Positions 26,760 through 36,942 are shown, counted from the stretch's first letter. The stretch: 62,684 bases of DNA from Hydrogenophaga sp. (GCA_030696525.1 JAUYSB010000077.1:1-62684), one strand, 5' to 3'. Made by a program: numbers and translations. Notes: generated from the letters alone by a model not told the origin.

Positions 26760-29189
26760 ATGACCTTGTTCCAAGACCACGCGGCGCCCTCGCCCTCACT
26801 GTCGCCTTTGCTCCAGCACCTCAACCCCGAGCAGCTCCAGGCGGTGACGCTGCCGCCCGAGCACGCCCTCATCCTGGCGGGCGCCGGTTCGGGCAAGACG
26901 CGTGTGCTCACCACCCGCATCGCCTGGCTGCTGCAAACCGGCCAGGTGTCGCCCGGTGGCCTGCTGGCCGTGACCTTCACCAACAAGGCCGCCAAGGAAA
27001 TGATGACGCGCCTGACGGCCATGCTGCCGGTGAATGTGCGCGGCCTGTGGATTGGCACCTTCCACGGCCTGTGCAACCGCCTGCTGCGCGCGCACTGGAA
27101 GGCGGCCAACCTGCCGCAGAGTTTTCAGATCCTGGACACGCAGGACCAGCTCAGCGCCGTCAAGCGCCTGTGCAAACAGTTTGGCGTGGACGAAGACCGC
27201 TTTCCGCCCAAGCAGCTGCAGTGGTTCATTGCGGGCAACAAGGAAGACGGCCAGCGCCCGCGCGATGTGGTGGTGCGCGACGAGGAAACACGCAAGAAGG
27301 TGGAGCTGTACCAGCTCTACGAAGAACAGTGCCAGCGCGAAGGCGTGGTGGATTTTGGCGAACTGATGCTGCGCAGCTACGAGCTGCTGCGCGACAACGA
27401 CCCGCTGCGCGAGCACTACCAGCGGCGCTTTCGCCACATCCTGGTGGACGAGTTTCAGGACACCAACCGCCTGCAGTACGCCTGGCTCAAGCAACTCGCC
27501 GGGCATGAGGAGAACGGCCGTTTTGTGAGCGGCGGCAACGCCGTGCTGGCCGTGGGCGACGATGACCAGAGCATCTACGCCTTTCGTGGTGCGCGTGTGG
27601 GCAACATGCGCGATTTTGTGCGCGAGTTCGACGTTCAACACCAGATCAAGCTGGAAGAAAACTACCGCAGCCACAGCAACATCCTCGACTCGGCCAACGC
27701 GCTCATCAGCCACAACAGCGAGCGTCTTGGCAAGAACCTGCGCACCTCACAGGGCCCGGGCGAGCCGGTGCGGGTGATGGAAACCGCCACCGATTTTGAG
27801 GAGGCGCAGTGGCTGGTGGAGGAGATGCGCCAGCTCATCAGGAATGATGGCTACCCGCGCACCGAAATCGCCGTGCTCTACCGCAGCAACGCCCAGAGCC
27901 GGGTGATTGAAACCGCGCTGTTCAACGCCGGTGTGCCTTACCGCGTGTACGGCGGCCTGCGCTTTTTTGAGCGCGCCGAAATCAAACACGCGCTGGCCTA
28001 CCTGCGCTTGCTGGAGAACCCCCATGACGACACCAGCTTCATGCGGGTGGTCAACTTTCCGCCGCGTGGCATAGGCGGGCGCAGCGTGGAGATGCTGCAG
28101 GATGCGGCGCGTGCCAGCGGTGTGTCGCTGCACGCGGGGGTGGACGCGCTGGAGGGTGCGGCGCGCACCAAGTTCAACGGCTTCATTGCCAAGATGGCCG
28201 TGCTGCGCGAAGCCACCGAAGGCAAGACCCTGCGCGAGATCGTGGAGCTGGTGCTGGACCACAGTGGCCTGATCGAACACTACCGTGCCGACCGCGACGG
28301 CGCCGACCGGGTGGAGAACCTGGAGGAACTCGTCAACGCCGCCGAGAGCTTCGTCACGCAGGAAGGTTTTGGCCGCGACGCCGTGGCGCTGCCGGTGGAC
28401 GAAACCGGTGCGGTGCTGACCCAAAGCCCGGCCAGCCAGGGGCTCGATCCGTCCTTGCCTGAACTCACGGGTTTGCAGATCGACGGCATCACCCCCGACG
28501 GCGAAACCCTGAGCCCGCTGGCGGCCTTCCTCACCCACGCCGCGCTGGAATCGGGTGACAACCAGGCGCAGGCCGGGCAGGACGCGGTGCAGCTCATGAC
28601 GGTGCACGCCGCCAAGGGGCTTGAGTTTGATGCGGTGTTCATCACCGGCATGGAAGAGGGCCTGTTCCCGCACGAGAATTCGCTGTCCGACCGCGCCGGG
28701 CTGGAGGAAGAACGCCGTCTGATGTACGTGGCCATCACCCGCGCACGCAAGCGCCTGTACCTGAGCCACTCGCAGACGCGCATGTTGCACGGCCAGACGC
28801 GCTACCACCTCAAGAGCCGCTTCTTCGACGAGCTGCCTGAAGACAACCTCAAGTGGATCGCACCACGCCCGCCAGCGGCAGGCAGCATGGCCGGCTCGCT
28901 CAAGGGCGCGCGCTGGGGCTGGAACGACCAAGGCTCACCGCGCGGTGCCTACGGCGGCGCCGGTGCGGTGGCCCCCTGGGCCGAAGCGGCAGCGGCCCCC
29001 GTGCCCCCGCGCAAGGACGACGGCAATGCCGTGCGCGCCGGCATGAAGGTGTTCCACAACAAGTTTGGCGAAGGCAAGGTGCTCACGGTGGAAGGCAGCG
29101 GCGCCGATGCCCGCGCCCAGATCAACTTTCCGCGCCACGGCACCAAGTGGCTGGCGCTGAGCGTGGCGAAGTTGACGCCGGTGGAGTGA
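26760..29189 (+). CDS. uvrD: ATP-dependent DNA helicase UvrD/PcrA
   Basis: This is an 809-residue superfamily 1A 3'-5' helicase acting in nucleotide excision and mismatch repair. Motif I AGAGSGKTR lies near residue 42, followed by Ia TFTNKAA, II VDEFQDTN near 228, III VGDDDQSIYAFRGA near 265, IV ENYRSH, V HAAKGLEFD near 618 and VI YVAITRARK near 655. The C-terminal ~100 residues are variable and end in a Tudor-like KVFHNKFGEGKVL segment typical of UvrD/PcrA. TAAAAT ends 6 bases before the ATG, suggesting a leaderless mRNA. Rep is the main alternative, but the C-terminal Tudor-like region favours UvrD. Confidence 0.93.
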   Translation: MTLFQDHAAPSPSLSPLLQHLNPEQLQAVTLPPEHALILAGAGSGKTRVLTTRIAWLLQTGQVSPGGLLAVTFTNKAAKEMMTRLTAMLPVNVRGLWIGTFHGLCNRLLRAHWKAANLPQSFQILDTQDQLSAVKRLCKQFGVDEDRFPPKQLQWFIAGNKEDGQRPRDVVVRDEETRKKVELYQLYEEQCQREGVVDFGELMLRSYELLRDNDPLREHYQRRFRHILVDEFQDTNRLQYAWLKQLAGHEENGRFVSGGNAVLAVGDDDQSIYAFRGARVGNMRDFVREFDVQHQIKLEENYRSHSNILDSANALISHNSERLGKNLRTSQGPGEPVRVMETATDFEEAQWLVEEMRQLIRNDGYPRTEIAVLYRSNAQSRVIETALFNAGVPYRVYGGLRFFERAEIKHALAYLRLLENPHDDTSFMRVVNFPPRGIGGRSVEMLQDAARASGVSLHAGVDALEGAARTKFNGFIAKMAVLREATEGKTLREIVELVLDHSGLIEHYRADRDGADRVENLEELVNAAESFVTQEGFGRDAVALPVDETGAVLTQSPASQGLDPSLPELTGLQIDGITPDGETLSPLAAFLTHAALESGDNQAQAGQDAVQLMTVHAAKGLEFDAVFITGMEEGLFPHENSLSDRAGLEEERRLMYVAITRARKRLYLSHSQTRMLHGQTRYHLKSRFFDELPEDNLKWIAPRPPAAGSMAGSLKGARWGWNDQGSPRGAYGGAGAVAPWAEAAAAPVPPRKDDGNAVRAGMKVFHNKFGEGKVLTVEGSGADARAQINFPRHGTKWLALSVAKLTPVE

Positions 29190-29196
29190 TGAAGGG

Positions 29197-29318
29197 ATGA
29201 CGAATGACCGCGCCGCTGTGCGGCATCGATGACGCGGCTGTGCCGCATCATGAAGGCGCCGGTCATGGCGCGCAGCGCTGTCATCCCGCATTCCGGAGGG
29301 ATGGGGGTCATTCGTCAT
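29197..29318. repeat. 122-bp inverted-repeat element (REP/MITE-like)
   Basis: Perfect 13-bp terminal inverted repeats, ATGACGAATGACC (29197-29209) and GGTCATTCGTCAT (29306-29318), bound a non-coding 122-bp segment. Inside it are further small inverted repeats, for example CATCCC with GGGATG (29282-29303) and GCGG/CCGC near 29234-29246. It lies in the gap after uvrD between convergent genes. No target-site duplication is visible. It may be a REP-type palindromic element, a MITE, or a complex terminator. It contains no gene. Confidence 0.5.
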
Positions 29319-29333
29319 GCTGGCCGCAGCCTC

Positions 29334-30098
29334 TCACTCGTCAGCGATGAAACTGTCGCGGAAAGTGAAGTAGAACGAGGTGAAAAACATCGCCGCCATC
29401 AGCAGGGCGGCGGGGTAGAGCGCCACCTGCATGGCGCCTTCGCCCAGCAGCGAGGCCAACAGGCTGACCAGCACGCCGCCGAGCACAAAAACGCCCATCC
29501 AGCCCAGCAGGTAGACCAGCATGGCCCATTTGTTTTGCCAGCAGGCCATGAAGCTGAAGAACAGGCTTTTGATGGGCGAGATGCCGTGCCAGTGCACCAG
29601 GGCCGGCGCGTGCCAGAACAGCAGGGCCAGCGGCAGGTAGAGCGACATGCCCACCAGCATCGCGGTCTGGAAGTCGGCGCTCTGCACCGTCTCGGCCGTG
29701 ACGTTGCCGCCGCCCAGGTACATCTGCGCGAACTGGCCGCCGTCGAACAGGGCCGAAATGCCCATCACCAGCAAGAAGCCGCCCGCGTAATAGGCGCCCA
29801 GTTGCAGCATGGCGGTCAGCCGTTCCTTGCCGGCACGGAAGGCGCTGGCCAGCACGGTGGGCATGGGAAATTTGCCCTCCGACGCTTCGCGCGCGGCCGA
29901 CATCAGGCCCAATGTGGCGGCCGGCAGCAGGGCCAGTGCCACGGCAGTGCCCACCAGCGGCAGCGCGGACAGCACCGACACCACGGCCATGAACAGAAAA
30001 AACAGGCCGGACATGGCCAGCGGCTGGCGCCAGAAGGTCTTGATGCCTTCGCGCACCCAGATCAGGCCGGTGCGGGCGGGCACGGGGTGGAGTTTCAT
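29334..30098 (-). CDS. BPSS1780 family membrane protein
   Basis: This 254-residue integral membrane protein of unknown function begins [27 protein letters not shown], the hallmark start of the BPSS1780 family common in Burkholderiales. About six hydrophobic helices lie near residues 28-65, 95-120, 145-165, 185-215 and 225-245. No catalytic motif is evident. Its ATG overlaps the stop of the upstream homoserine kinase gene (ATGA, 30095-30098), so the two are translationally coupled, a conserved arrangement that does not reveal the function. Confidence 0.82.
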   Translation of the reverse strand: MKLHPVPARTGLIWVREGIKTFWRQPLAMSGLFFLFMAVVSVLSALPLVGTAVALALLPAATLGLMSAAREASEGKFPMPTVLASAFRAGKERLTAMLQLGAYYAGGFLLVMGISALFDGGQFAQMYLGGGNVTAETVQSADFQTAMLVGMSLYLPLALLFWHAPALVHWHGISPIKSLFFSFMACWQNKWAMLVYLLGWMGVFVLGGVLVSLLASLLGEGAMQVALYPAALLMAAMFFTSFYFTFRDSFIADE

Positions 30099-31090
30099 GC
30101 GGTGGCCGGTGTCGGGGTGTCTAGGGCTTCGATGGCCACGGGCCGCTCAACCCGTTCGCGCAACACGCGCTCGAAGTGGGTGGGGTCGTGGGGCTTGAGC
30201 ATGCTGGCCTCGCGCGGCAGGTGGAAGTCCCACAGGCGCGAAATCCAGAAGCGCAGCGCGCCGGCGCGCAACATGGCCGGCAGCAGGCGGCGCTCCGCGG
30301 CTTCCAGCGGGCGAACACCCTGGTAGGCGCTCACAAAGGCCTGGGCGCGCTCGGTGTCGTGGGCGCCGGTGGGCAGGTCGATGCACCAGTCGTTGAGGCA
30401 CACGGCCAGGTCGTACAGCCAGGTGTCCACGCCGGCGAAATAGAAGTCGAAAAAGCCGCTGAGCTGGCCGTTGTCGAACATCACGTTGTCGCGGAACAGG
30501 TCGGCATGCACCGGGCCGCGCGGCAAGGCGGCGTAGGCGGGGCTGGCGGCCACGTGGTTCTGGTAGGCCAGCTCGCTGCGCAGCAAGGCGGCCTGGGCAG
30601 CGTCCACGTGTGGCAGCACCACCGGCACGGTGTCGTTCCACCAGGGCAGGCCGCGCAGGTTGGGCTGGTGGCGCGGGTAGTCGCGTCCGGCCAAGTGCAT
30701 GCGGGCCAGCGTGGCACCCACCTGCGCACAGTGGTCGACTGTGGGGGCCAGTTCGCTGTGACCGCGCAGGCGGTTGACCAGCGCGGCGGGTTTGCCCTTG
30801 AGCTTGAGCAGGATGTCGCCCTTGGGCGTGGCCACCGGGTCGGGCACGGGAATGCCGTGCGCGGCCAGGTGCTGCATCAGGTGCAGGTAGAAGGGCAGCT
30901 GCTCGAAGCTCAGGCGCTCGAACAGGGTCAACACGTGTTGGCGCTGTTCACCGTCGATGGCCGAGGTGAGGAAATAGTTGGTGTTCTCGATGCCGCCGGT
31001 GATGCCTTTGAGCTCCACCAGCTCACCCAACTCCAGGGTTTTGAGCAGGGCGGTGGCATCAAGGGGCGTGACTTCGGTGAATACGGCCAT
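30095..31090 (-). CDS. thrB: Homoserine kinase, ThrB type II (aminoglycoside-phosphotransferase fold)
   Basis: This 331-residue kinase phosphorylates homoserine in threonine biosynthesis. It is of the APH-fold type found in Pseudomonas and betaproteobacteria rather than the GHMP type of E. coli. It begins [16 protein letters not shown] and has [13 protein letters not shown] (nucleotide loop) near residue 30. The Brenner motif [12 protein letters not shown] lies near 195 and the metal-binding [20 protein letters not shown] segment (here GFFDFYFAG) near 215. The ATG at 31090 matches the family start; the open frame upstream is unrelated. It is coupled to the BPSS1780 gene and lies beside DUF2782 and polA as in pseudomonads. 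Confidence 0.92.
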   Translation of the reverse strand: MAVFTEVTPLDATALLKTLELGELVELKGITGGIENTNYFLTSAIDGEQRQHVLTLFERLSFEQLPFYLHLMQHLAAHGIPVPDPVATPKGDILLKLKGKPAALVNRLRGHSELAPTVDHCAQVGATLARMHLAGRDYPRHQPNLRGLPWWNDTVPVVLPHVDAAQAALLRSELAYQNHVAASPAYAALPRGPVHADLFRDNVMFDNGQLSGFFDFYFAGVDTWLYDLAVCLNDWCIDLPTGAHDTERAQAFVSAYQGVRPLEAAERRLLPAMLRAGALRFWISRLWDFHLPREASMLKPHDPTHFERVLRERVERPVAIEALDTPTPATA

Positions 31091-31128
31091 GGCGCAAAGC
31101 TCGTGGTCGGTCTGATCGCGGCAGGCGA

Positions 31129-31440
31129 TCAGAAGTTGAACATGCGCCAGCTGGTCTTGCCACCGCTGCCGGTGCGCTGGCCGCCCGAGGACGGCGCCTC
31201 GTTGGCGCTTTGTGGCGTCACCTGGTAGGCGGGCACATCGGTCTGGGTGCTGACGTCGATGCGGCGGGTTTCGCCTCCCACCCGCAATTCGTCGATCTGG
31301 CTGCCGGCGTCCTTGTGCTGGATGCGCTCGGTGCGCTGCTCCACCACCTTGGGCGGGGGCAGGGTGGCGGTCTGGGCGACGGCGGTGCGGCCCAAGGTGA
31401 GCAACAGCAAAGCGGGTACAAGAAGGGAAATTCGGCGCAT
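31129..31440 (-). CDS. DUF2782 family exported protein
   Basis: The 103-residue protein has a signal peptide (residues 1-22, cleavage near AVAQ). It is followed by the DUF2782-like segment with [21 protein letters not shown] and the final [12 protein letters not shown] aromatic end. DUF2782 proteins are usually encoded between thrB and polA, as here, although polA is divergent. The function is unknown; a periplasmic location is predicted. It probably shares a promoter with thrB, whose start lies 38 bases downstream. Confidence 0.78.
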   Translation of the reverse strand: MRRISLLVPALLLLTLGRTAVAQTATLPPPKVVEQRTERIQHKDAGSQIDELRVGGETRRIDVSTQTDVPAYQVTPQSANEAPSSGGQRTGSGGKTSWRMFNF

Positions 31441-31490
31441 CCCCCATTGTAGGTGGCGGGCCCCATGGCCGATTCCCCGACAATGGCGTG

Positions 31491-34292
31491 ATGAACGACA
31501 GACAACCGACGCTGCTGCTGGTCGATGGCTCCAGCTACCTGTACCGCGCCTTTTTTGCGGGTGGTGAAACCATGTCCACCACCTTGCCCGATGGCACCGT
31601 GCAAAAGACCGGCGCGCTGCGCATCATGGTCAACATGATGCAAAGCCTGCGCAAGGAAGTGCGGGCCGACTACGCCGCCTGTGTGTTCGACGCCTCCGGC
31701 CCCACCTTCCGCGACGCGATCTACCCGCAGTACAAGGCCCAGCGCTCGCCCATGCCCGACGACCTGCGCAGCCAGATCGCACCCATCCACGAGGTGGTGC
31801 GCCGCCTGGGCTGGCCGGTGCTCAACGTGCCCGGTGTCGAGGCCGACGACGTCATCGGCACCCTGGCCGTGATCGCCGCGCGCCAGGGCATACAGGTGGT
31901 CATCAGCAGCGGCGACAAGGACCTGAGCCAGCTGGTCAACGAACACATCACCATCATCGACACCATGAGCGGCAAGCGCCGCGACATCGCCGGCGTGACC
32001 ACCGAATTCGGCGTGCCGCCGGCGCTGATGGTGGACTACCAAACCCTGGTGGGTGACGCGGTGGACAACGTGCCCGGCGTGGAAAAAGTCGGACCCAAGA
32101 CCGCCGCCAAGTGGCTGGGCGAGTACGGTTCCTTGGACGCCATCGTGGCGCGCGCCGGTGAGATCAAGGGCGTGGCCGGCGAGAACCTGCGCAAGGCGCT
32201 GGACTGGCTGCCCACCGGGCGCCAGTTGCTGACCATCAAGACCGATTGCGAGCTGAACGACGTCGTGCCCAGCCTGCCGGCGCTGGACGCGATTCCGCTG
32301 AGCGAACCCGACCGGCCGGCGCTCAAGGCGCTGTACGAGCAGTTTGGCTTCAAGGGCCTGGCCAAGGCCATGGACGACGGCGCAGCGCCCGCCGCCGTGG
32401 TCACCCAGGGTGCTGCCGCGCCTTCCGCTGCGCCCTCTGCCACGGGCGATCTGTTTGGCGACAACACACCCGCCACGTCCAACGTCACCCAGGTGCGCTA
32501 CGACACCGTGTTGACCTGGGACGCCTTCGACGCCTGGCTGAAAAAGGTCGAAGCCGCGGAACTGACCGCGCTCGACACCGAAACCACCTCGCTCGATGAA
32601 ATGGTGGCCGAGGTGGTGGGCATCTCCTTCAGCGTGACGCCGGGCGAGGCCGCCTACATCCCGCTTGCGCACAACTACCCGGCCGCGCCGGCCCAGCTGC
32701 CGCGCGACGAGGTGCGGGCCCGCCTCAAGCCCTGGCTGGAGAACCCGGCCGCCGGGAAGCTGGGCCAACACGTCAAGTACGACCGCCACGTGCTGGCCAA
32801 CCACGGCATCGAGGTGCAAGGCAACGCTCACGACACCATGCTGCAAAGTTATGTGCTGGAGGTGGACAAGCCGCACAACCTGGGCAGCCTGGCCGAGCGC
32901 CACGTGGGCCGCAAAGGCATTGCCTATGAAGACCTGTGTGGCAAGGGCGCGCACCAGATTTCGTTTGCCCAGGTGGCCATAGACAAAGCCGCCGAGTACT
33001 CGTGCGAAGACTCCGATCAGACCCTGGACGTGCACAACACCCTGTGGCCGCGCCTGCAAGCCGATGACAAGCTGCGCGCCATCTACGAACTGGAAATCGC
33101 CTCCAGCGAAACGCTCTACCGCATCGAACGCAACGGCGTGCTGATCGACGCCGGCACCCTGGCGCGCCAAAGCCACGAGCTGGGCCAGCGCATCATGGCG
33201 CTGGAGGTCGAAGCACACGAACTGGCTGGCCAGCCCTTCAACCTGGGTTCACCCAAACAGATCGGCGAGATTTTTTTCACCAAGCTCGGCCTGCCCGTGG
33301 TGAAAAAAACCGCCACCGGCGCACCCAGCACCGACGAAGAGGTGCTGGAAAAACTGGCCGAGGACTACCCACTGCCGGCCAAGATCCTGGAGCACCGCTC
33401 GCTCTCCAAACTCAAGGGCACCTACACCGACAAGCTGGCCCAGCTGGCGCTGCCGCGCACCGGCCGCGTGCACACCCACTATGCCCAGGCGGTGGCCGTG
33501 ACCGGGCGCCTGTCCAGCAACGACCCCAACCTGCAGAACATCCCCATCCGCACGGCCGAAGGCCGGCGCGTGCGCGAGGCCTTCATCGCCGCGCCCGGTA
33601 ACGTGATTGCCAGCGCCGACTACTCGCAGATCGAGCTGCGCATCATGGCCCACCTCAGCGGCGATGAGGCGCTCCTGCGGGCCTTCCGTGACGGTCTGGA
33701 CGTGCACCGCGCCACCGCCGCCGAGGTGTTTGGCGTCACGCCCGAGCAGGTCAGCAGCGAACAGCGACGCTATGCCAAGACCATCAACTTCGGCCTCATC
33801 TACGGCATGAGCAGCTACGGTCTGGCCAAGTCGCTGGGCATAGACAACACGGCGGCCAAGAACTACATCGACCGCTACTTCGCGCGCTACCCCGGCGTGA
33901 AGACCTACATGGACGAAACCAAGCTCAGTGCCAAGGACAAGGGTTATGTCGAAACCGTGTTCGGCCGCCGCCTGGTGTTGCCCGGCATCCGCAATGAAAA
34001 AGGCGCACGCCTGGCCGCACTGGAGCGGCAGGCCATCAACGCGCCCATGCAAGGCACGGCGGCCGACCTCATCAAGCTCAGCATGAACGCCGTGCAACGT
34101 GTGCTCGACGCCAAGAAGCCCGCCATCAAGATGATCATGCAGGTGCATGACGAACTGGTGTTCGAGTGCCCCGAGGCCGAGGTCGATTGGCTCAAGGCCG
34201 AGGTGCCGCGCCTCATGGCCGGCGTGGCCGCGCTGCAGGTGCCGCTGTTGGCCGAGGTGGGGGTGGGGGCGAACTGGGACCAGGCGCATTGA
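31491..34292 (+). CDS. polA: DNA polymerase I
   Basis: This is a 933-residue repair and Okazaki-fragment-processing polymerase. The N-terminal 5'-3' exonuclease (residues 1-290) has [22 protein letters not shown] and the [12 protein letters not shown] motif. The 3'-5' exonuclease (about 330-520) keeps [12 protein letters not shown], so proofreading should be active. The polymerase domain (about 540-933) has motif [16 protein letters not shown], the O-helix [16 protein letters not shown] and motif [14 protein letters not shown] at 31488 and ATG at 31491 are adjacent; the ATG is chosen. A GACAAT element ends 6 bases before it. It is divergent from the DUF2782-thrB genes. Confidence 0.96.
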   Translation: MNDRQPTLLLVDGSSYLYRAFFAGGETMSTTLPDGTVQKTGALRIMVNMMQSLRKEVRADYAACVFDASGPTFRDAIYPQYKAQRSPMPDDLRSQIAPIHEVVRRLGWPVLNVPGVEADDVIGTLAVIAARQGIQVVISSGDKDLSQLVNEHITIIDTMSGKRRDIAGVTTEFGVPPALMVDYQTLVGDAVDNVPGVEKVGPKTAAKWLGEYGSLDAIVARAGEIKGVAGENLRKALDWLPTGRQLLTIKTDCELNDVVPSLPALDAIPLSEPDRPALKALYEQFGFKGLAKAMDDGAAPAAVVTQGAAAPSAAPSATGDLFGDNTPATSNVTQVRYDTVLTWDAFDAWLKKVEAAELTALDTETTSLDEMVAEVVGISFSVTPGEAAYIPLAHNYPAAPAQLPRDEVRARLKPWLENPAAGKLGQHVKYDRHVLANHGIEVQGNAHDTMLQSYVLEVDKPHNLGSLAERHVGRKGIAYEDLCGKGAHQISFAQVAIDKAAEYSCEDSDQTLDVHNTLWPRLQADDKLRAIYELEIASSETLYRIERNGVLIDAGTLARQSHELGQRIMALEVEAHELAGQPFNLGSPKQIGEIFFTKLGLPVVKKTATGAPSTDEEVLEKLAEDYPLPAKILEHRSLSKLKGTYTDKLAQLALPRTGRVHTHYAQAVAVTGRLSSNDPNLQNIPIRTAEGRRVREAFIAAPGNVIASADYSQIELRIMAHLSGDEALLRAFRDGLDVHRATAAEVFGVTPEQVSSEQRRYAKTINFGLIYGMSSYGLAKSLGIDNTAAKNYIDRYFARYPGVKTYMDETKLSAKDKGYVETVFGRRLVLPGIRNEKGARLAALERQAINAPMQGTAADLIKLSMNAVQRVLDAKKPAIKMIMQVHDELVFECPEAEVDWLKAEVPRLMAGVAALQVPLLAEVGVGANWDQAH

Positions 34293-34310
34293 TTTTGGGT
34301 GTGTTGGAGC

Positions 34311-34339
34311 TTGTGTCGGTCCCAAATTGGGACTATCAT
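34311..34339 (+). promoter_or_regulatory. higBA promoter with operator in the spacer
   Basis: TTGTGT and TATCAT are 17 bp apart, and the spacer holds the perfect palindrome GTCCCAA-A-TTGGGAC (34319-34333). A dimeric HigA antitoxin bound there would block RNA polymerase. Predicted transcription starts at about 34346-34347, exactly at the chosen higB ATG. Confidence 0.65.
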
Positions 34340-34346
34340 GGCGCTG

Positions 34347-34649
34347 ATGCGTGTCGTTGCCATTGCCACCCTTCGAGCTTTCTGGGAAAGATTTCCAGAC
34401 GCCGAACAGCCGCTGAAGGCTTGGTACGAGGAAGTCTCCGACGCCATCTGGCACCAGCCTGTGGACATCAAGGCTCACTATCGAAGCGCCAGCATTTTGA
34501 AGAACCGCAGGGTGGTCTTCAATATCAAAGGCAATGACTATCGACTGATCGTGGCCGTTGCTTATCGACTGCAGGTGGTTTACGTCAAGTTCGTCGGTAC
34601 CCACAAGGAATACGACGCCATTGATGCTGAAACTGTCGATATGACCTGA
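34347..34649 (+). CDS. higB: HigB-type mRNA interferase toxin
   Basis: This 100-residue toxin of the HigB/RelE fold cleaves translated mRNA on the ribosome. The family pattern is clear: LRAFWERFPDAEQPLKAWY at the N-terminus, DIKAHYRSASILKNRRVVFNIKGN in the middle, and FVGTHKEYDAID at the end. The ATG at 34347 aligns with the family start and with the predicted transcription start; an ATG nine bases upstream would overlap the -10. Base composition is visibly lower in GC than polA and arfB on either side, and the pair interrupts housekeeping genes, so recent acquisition is likely. The antitoxin gene follows after 17 bases. Confidence 0.9.
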   Translation: MRVVAIATLRAFWERFPDAEQPLKAWYEEVSDAIWHQPVDIKAHYRSASILKNRRVVFNIKGNDYRLIVAVAYRLQVVYVKFVGTHKEYDAIDAETVDMT

Positions 34650-34666
34650 TCGCAAAGGAGCACCCT

Positions 34667-35044
34667 ATGGAGATCCGACCCATCCACACCAAAGCCGACC
34701 ACAAGACCACGCTCAAGGAAATCTCGGTCTTGATGGAAAGCGACCCGGCGCCTGGGACACCTGACGGAGACCGCCTGGACATTCTGGTCACGCTGGTGCA
34801 GGCCTACGAAGCCAAACACACGCCCATTCGTGCCCCAGACCCGGTAGAGGCCATCAAATTTCGCATGGAGCAAAGCGGCCTGTCGGTGAAAGATTTGGAG
34901 CCCATGATTGGCAAAAGCAATCGCGTGTACGAAGTGCTCAGCCGCAAGCGGCCATTTACGTTGGCCATGATCCGGCGGTTGCACAGCCGTTTGGGTATAC
35001 CAGCATCGGTTCTGATTGCTGAGACCGAGATCGTGACGGGATGA
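34667..35044 (+). CDS. higA: HigA-type antitoxin with helix-turn-helix
   Basis: This is a 125-residue antitoxin of the COG5499 HigA type. The N-terminal half (MEIRPIHTKADHKTTLKEI, then a helical dimer/toxin-binding region) is followed by an XRE-like helix-turn-helix at about residues 62-115 (GLSVKDLEPMIGKSNRVYEVLSR onward). It should neutralise HigB and repress the operon through the palindrome at 34319-34333. The order toxin-then-antitoxin is typical for hig. A good ribosome site, AAAGGAG, precedes the ATG, unlike the leaderless higB, which would favour antitoxin synthesis. Confidence 0.9.
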   Translation: MEIRPIHTKADHKTTLKEISVLMESDPAPGTPDGDRLDILVTLVQAYEAKHTPIRAPDPVEAIKFRMEQSGLSVKDLEPMIGKSNRVYEVLSRKRPFTLAMIRRLHSRLGIPASVLIAETEIVTG

Positions 35045-35154
35045 CACAGCGAGGCCACCAGGCCGCCGCCGCTACGAGTGCAGCGGCAACAGATATCGCC
35101 ACCCAGGAACTGGCCCCGGTTCTGGCTGCGGCCAGAGCCACTGTGCATCGGGGC

Positions 35155-35565
35155 TCACTCGTCGCTCACCCGCCCCCGCAACTGCTTGACCTCGCTGCGC
35201 GCGGCCTTGCCTTGCAGCCGTCGGCGCTGTGAGGCGCGGGTGGGGCGTGTGGGTTTGCGCGGCGTGGCCGCCTTGGCCGCGCTGTCCACCAGGGCTTGCA
35301 GCCGGGCGATGGCGTCCACCCTGTTCTGCTCCTGGCTGCGCTGGGTCTGGGCCTTGATCACCACCACACCTTCGTCGGTGATGCGCTGGTCGCGCAAACC
35401 CAGCAGCCGCTCCTTCACCTCTTCGGGCAGCGACGAGGCGTGGATGTCGAAGCGCAGGTGCACCGCGCTCGACACCTTGTTCACGTTTTGCCCACCCGCG
35501 CCCTGCGCGCGGATGGCGGTGAAGCTCATCTCGCCTTCTTGCAGGGGAATCAGCGGCTCGGGCAT
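35155..35565 (-). CDS. arfB: Alternative ribosome-rescue factor B (peptidyl-tRNA hydrolase ArfB)
   Basis: This 136-residue protein releases peptides from stalled ribosomes without needing a stop codon. The catalytic GGQ is in RAQGAGGQNVNKVSSAVHLRF near residues 19-39. The C-terminal tail is basic (PRKPTRPTRASQRRRLQGKAARSEVKQLRGR), as needed to enter the empty mRNA channel. Length is typical for ArfB/YaeJ, which lacks the codon-recognition domains of RF1/2. It stands downstream of the M20 amidohydrolase gene by 30 bases and could be co-transcribed with it. ATG at 35565. Confidence 0.93.
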   Translation of the reverse strand: MPEPLIPLQEGEMSFTAIRAQGAGGQNVNKVSSAVHLRFDIHASSLPEEVKERLLGLRDQRITDEGVVVIKAQTQRSQEQNRVDAIARLQALVDSAAKAATPRKPTRPTRASQRRRLQGKAARSEVKQLRGRVSDE

Positions 35566-35595
35566 GCCCGGATCATAGGCACACCCAAGCCGGGT

Positions 35596-36942
35596 TCACT
35601 TGCTGCGATGCAGGAAATCCACCGCCAGCGCCGCCAGGCTGCGCGCGCCCACCGGCAACTGGTCTTCATCGATGTCGAACTGCGGCGAGTGGTTGGGCGG
35701 GGCTTTGGTGAAATCCTTGCCCTTGGGTGGCGCGCCCAGGAAGTAGAAGAAGCCGGGCACCACCTTCTGGAATTCGGAGAAGTCCTCCGAGCCGCTGACC
35801 TTGGGGATGACCACGGCCTTGCCACCCATGGCGAGTTTGAGCGCGGGCAGCGACGCTTCGGTGAGTGCCGCCGGGTTGGTGGTGACGGGGTAGGCCACCG
35901 GCCCGAAACGCACCTTGGCCTTGGCGCCGCTGGCGGCCGCGATCGACTCTGCCGTGGTGGTGATGCGCTTGAGCGCCTCCTGGCGCATGTCTTCGTCGAA
36001 GGTGCGCAGCGTGCCCATCATTTCCACGTTGTCGGGGATGATGTTGTAGCGCGTGCCGCCCTGGATCTGGCCGATGGTGATGACGGCCGGCTCCTTGCTG
36101 ATGTTGAGCTGGCGGCTCACCACCGTCTGCAGGCCCAGCACCACCTGGCTGGCCGCCACGATGGGATCGACCGCCGACCACGGCGAGGAACCGTGGCCGC
36201 CCTTGCCCTCCACATGGATGTGGATGTTGTCCGAGCCGGCCATCAGCGGGCCGCTGCGGTAGCCCGCCGTGCCGGCGGGCAGGTTGGCCGTGATGTGCAG
36301 GCCGTAGATGGCCTGCACGTCTTTCAGCACACCCGCCTCGACCATGGCCTTGGCGCCAAAGCTGGGCACCTTGCCGCTGGCGTCGGGCTCCACCGGCGCG
36401 CCTTCTTCGGCCGGCTGGAAGATGAATTTGACGGTGCCCGGCAGCGTGGCCTTCATGCCCGCCAGCGCCTCGGCCGCGCCCATGAGCATGGCCACGTGGG
36501 CGTCGTGGCCACACGAATGGGTGACCGGCACCTCCTTGCCCAGGTAGCTGGACTTGGCTTTGGACGCAAATGGCAGGCCGGTGTTTTCGGGCATGGGCAG
36601 GGCGTCCATGTCGGCGCGCAGTGCCACCACCTTGCCCGGCAGTCCGCCTTTGAGTGTGCCCACCACGCCGGTGCCGCCCACGCCGGTTTGCACGTCCATG
36701 CCCAAGCGGCGCAGGTGATCGGCCACCAGTTGGGCGGTGCGCACCTCCTGGCCGGACAGTTCGGGGTGTTCGTGGATGTCGCGGCGCCAGGTCACGATCT
36801 TGGGCGTCAGCTGCTGGATGGCGGCATCGATTTTTTGCAGGCCGGCGGCGTCCAGGACCTGGGCCTGCGCGGTCGAGGCCAGGGACAGCGCGGCGGTCAG
36901 GAGACCGGCCGCGAGCGCAACGGATGTGGGAGAGCTGTGCAT
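35596..36942 (-). CDS. Exported M20D amidohydrolase (hippurate-hydrolase/IAA-amino-acid-hydrolase-like)
   Basis: The 448-residue metal-dependent peptidase-like amidohydrolase has a signal peptide (residues 1-27, cleavage after AQA). Metal ligands appear in THSCGHDAHVAML near residue 141 and FIFQPAEEGA near 180, with later histidines (LHITAN) and the end motif GSEDFSEF near 385. The dimerisation lid contains GGHGSSPW. M20D enzymes cleave N-acyl amino acids; the substrate is unknown. The start at 36942 is fixed by the signal peptide. It is divergent from an AraC/GlxA-type regulator, which is a candidate controller. Confidence 0.88.
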   Translation of the reverse strand: MHSSPTSVALAAGLLTAALSLASTAQAQVLDAAGLQKIDAAIQQLTPKIVTWRRDIHEHPELSGQEVRTAQLVADHLRRLGMDVQTGVGGTGVVGTLKGGLPGKVVALRADMDALPMPENTGLPFASKAKSSYLGKEVPVTHSCGHDAHVAMLMGAAEALAGMKATLPGTVKFIFQPAEEGAPVEPDASGKVPSFGAKAMVEAGVLKDVQAIYGLHITANLPAGTAGYRSGPLMAGSDNIHIHVEGKGGHGSSPWSAVDPIVAASQVVLGLQTVVSRQLNISKEPAVITIGQIQGGTRYNIIPDNVEMMGTLRTFDEDMRQEALKRITTTAESIAAASGAKAKVRFGPVAYPVTTNPAALTEASLPALKLAMGGKAVVIPKVSGSEDFSEFQKVVPGFFYFLGAPPKGKDFTKAPPNHSPQFDIDEDQLPVGARSLAALAVDFLHRSK

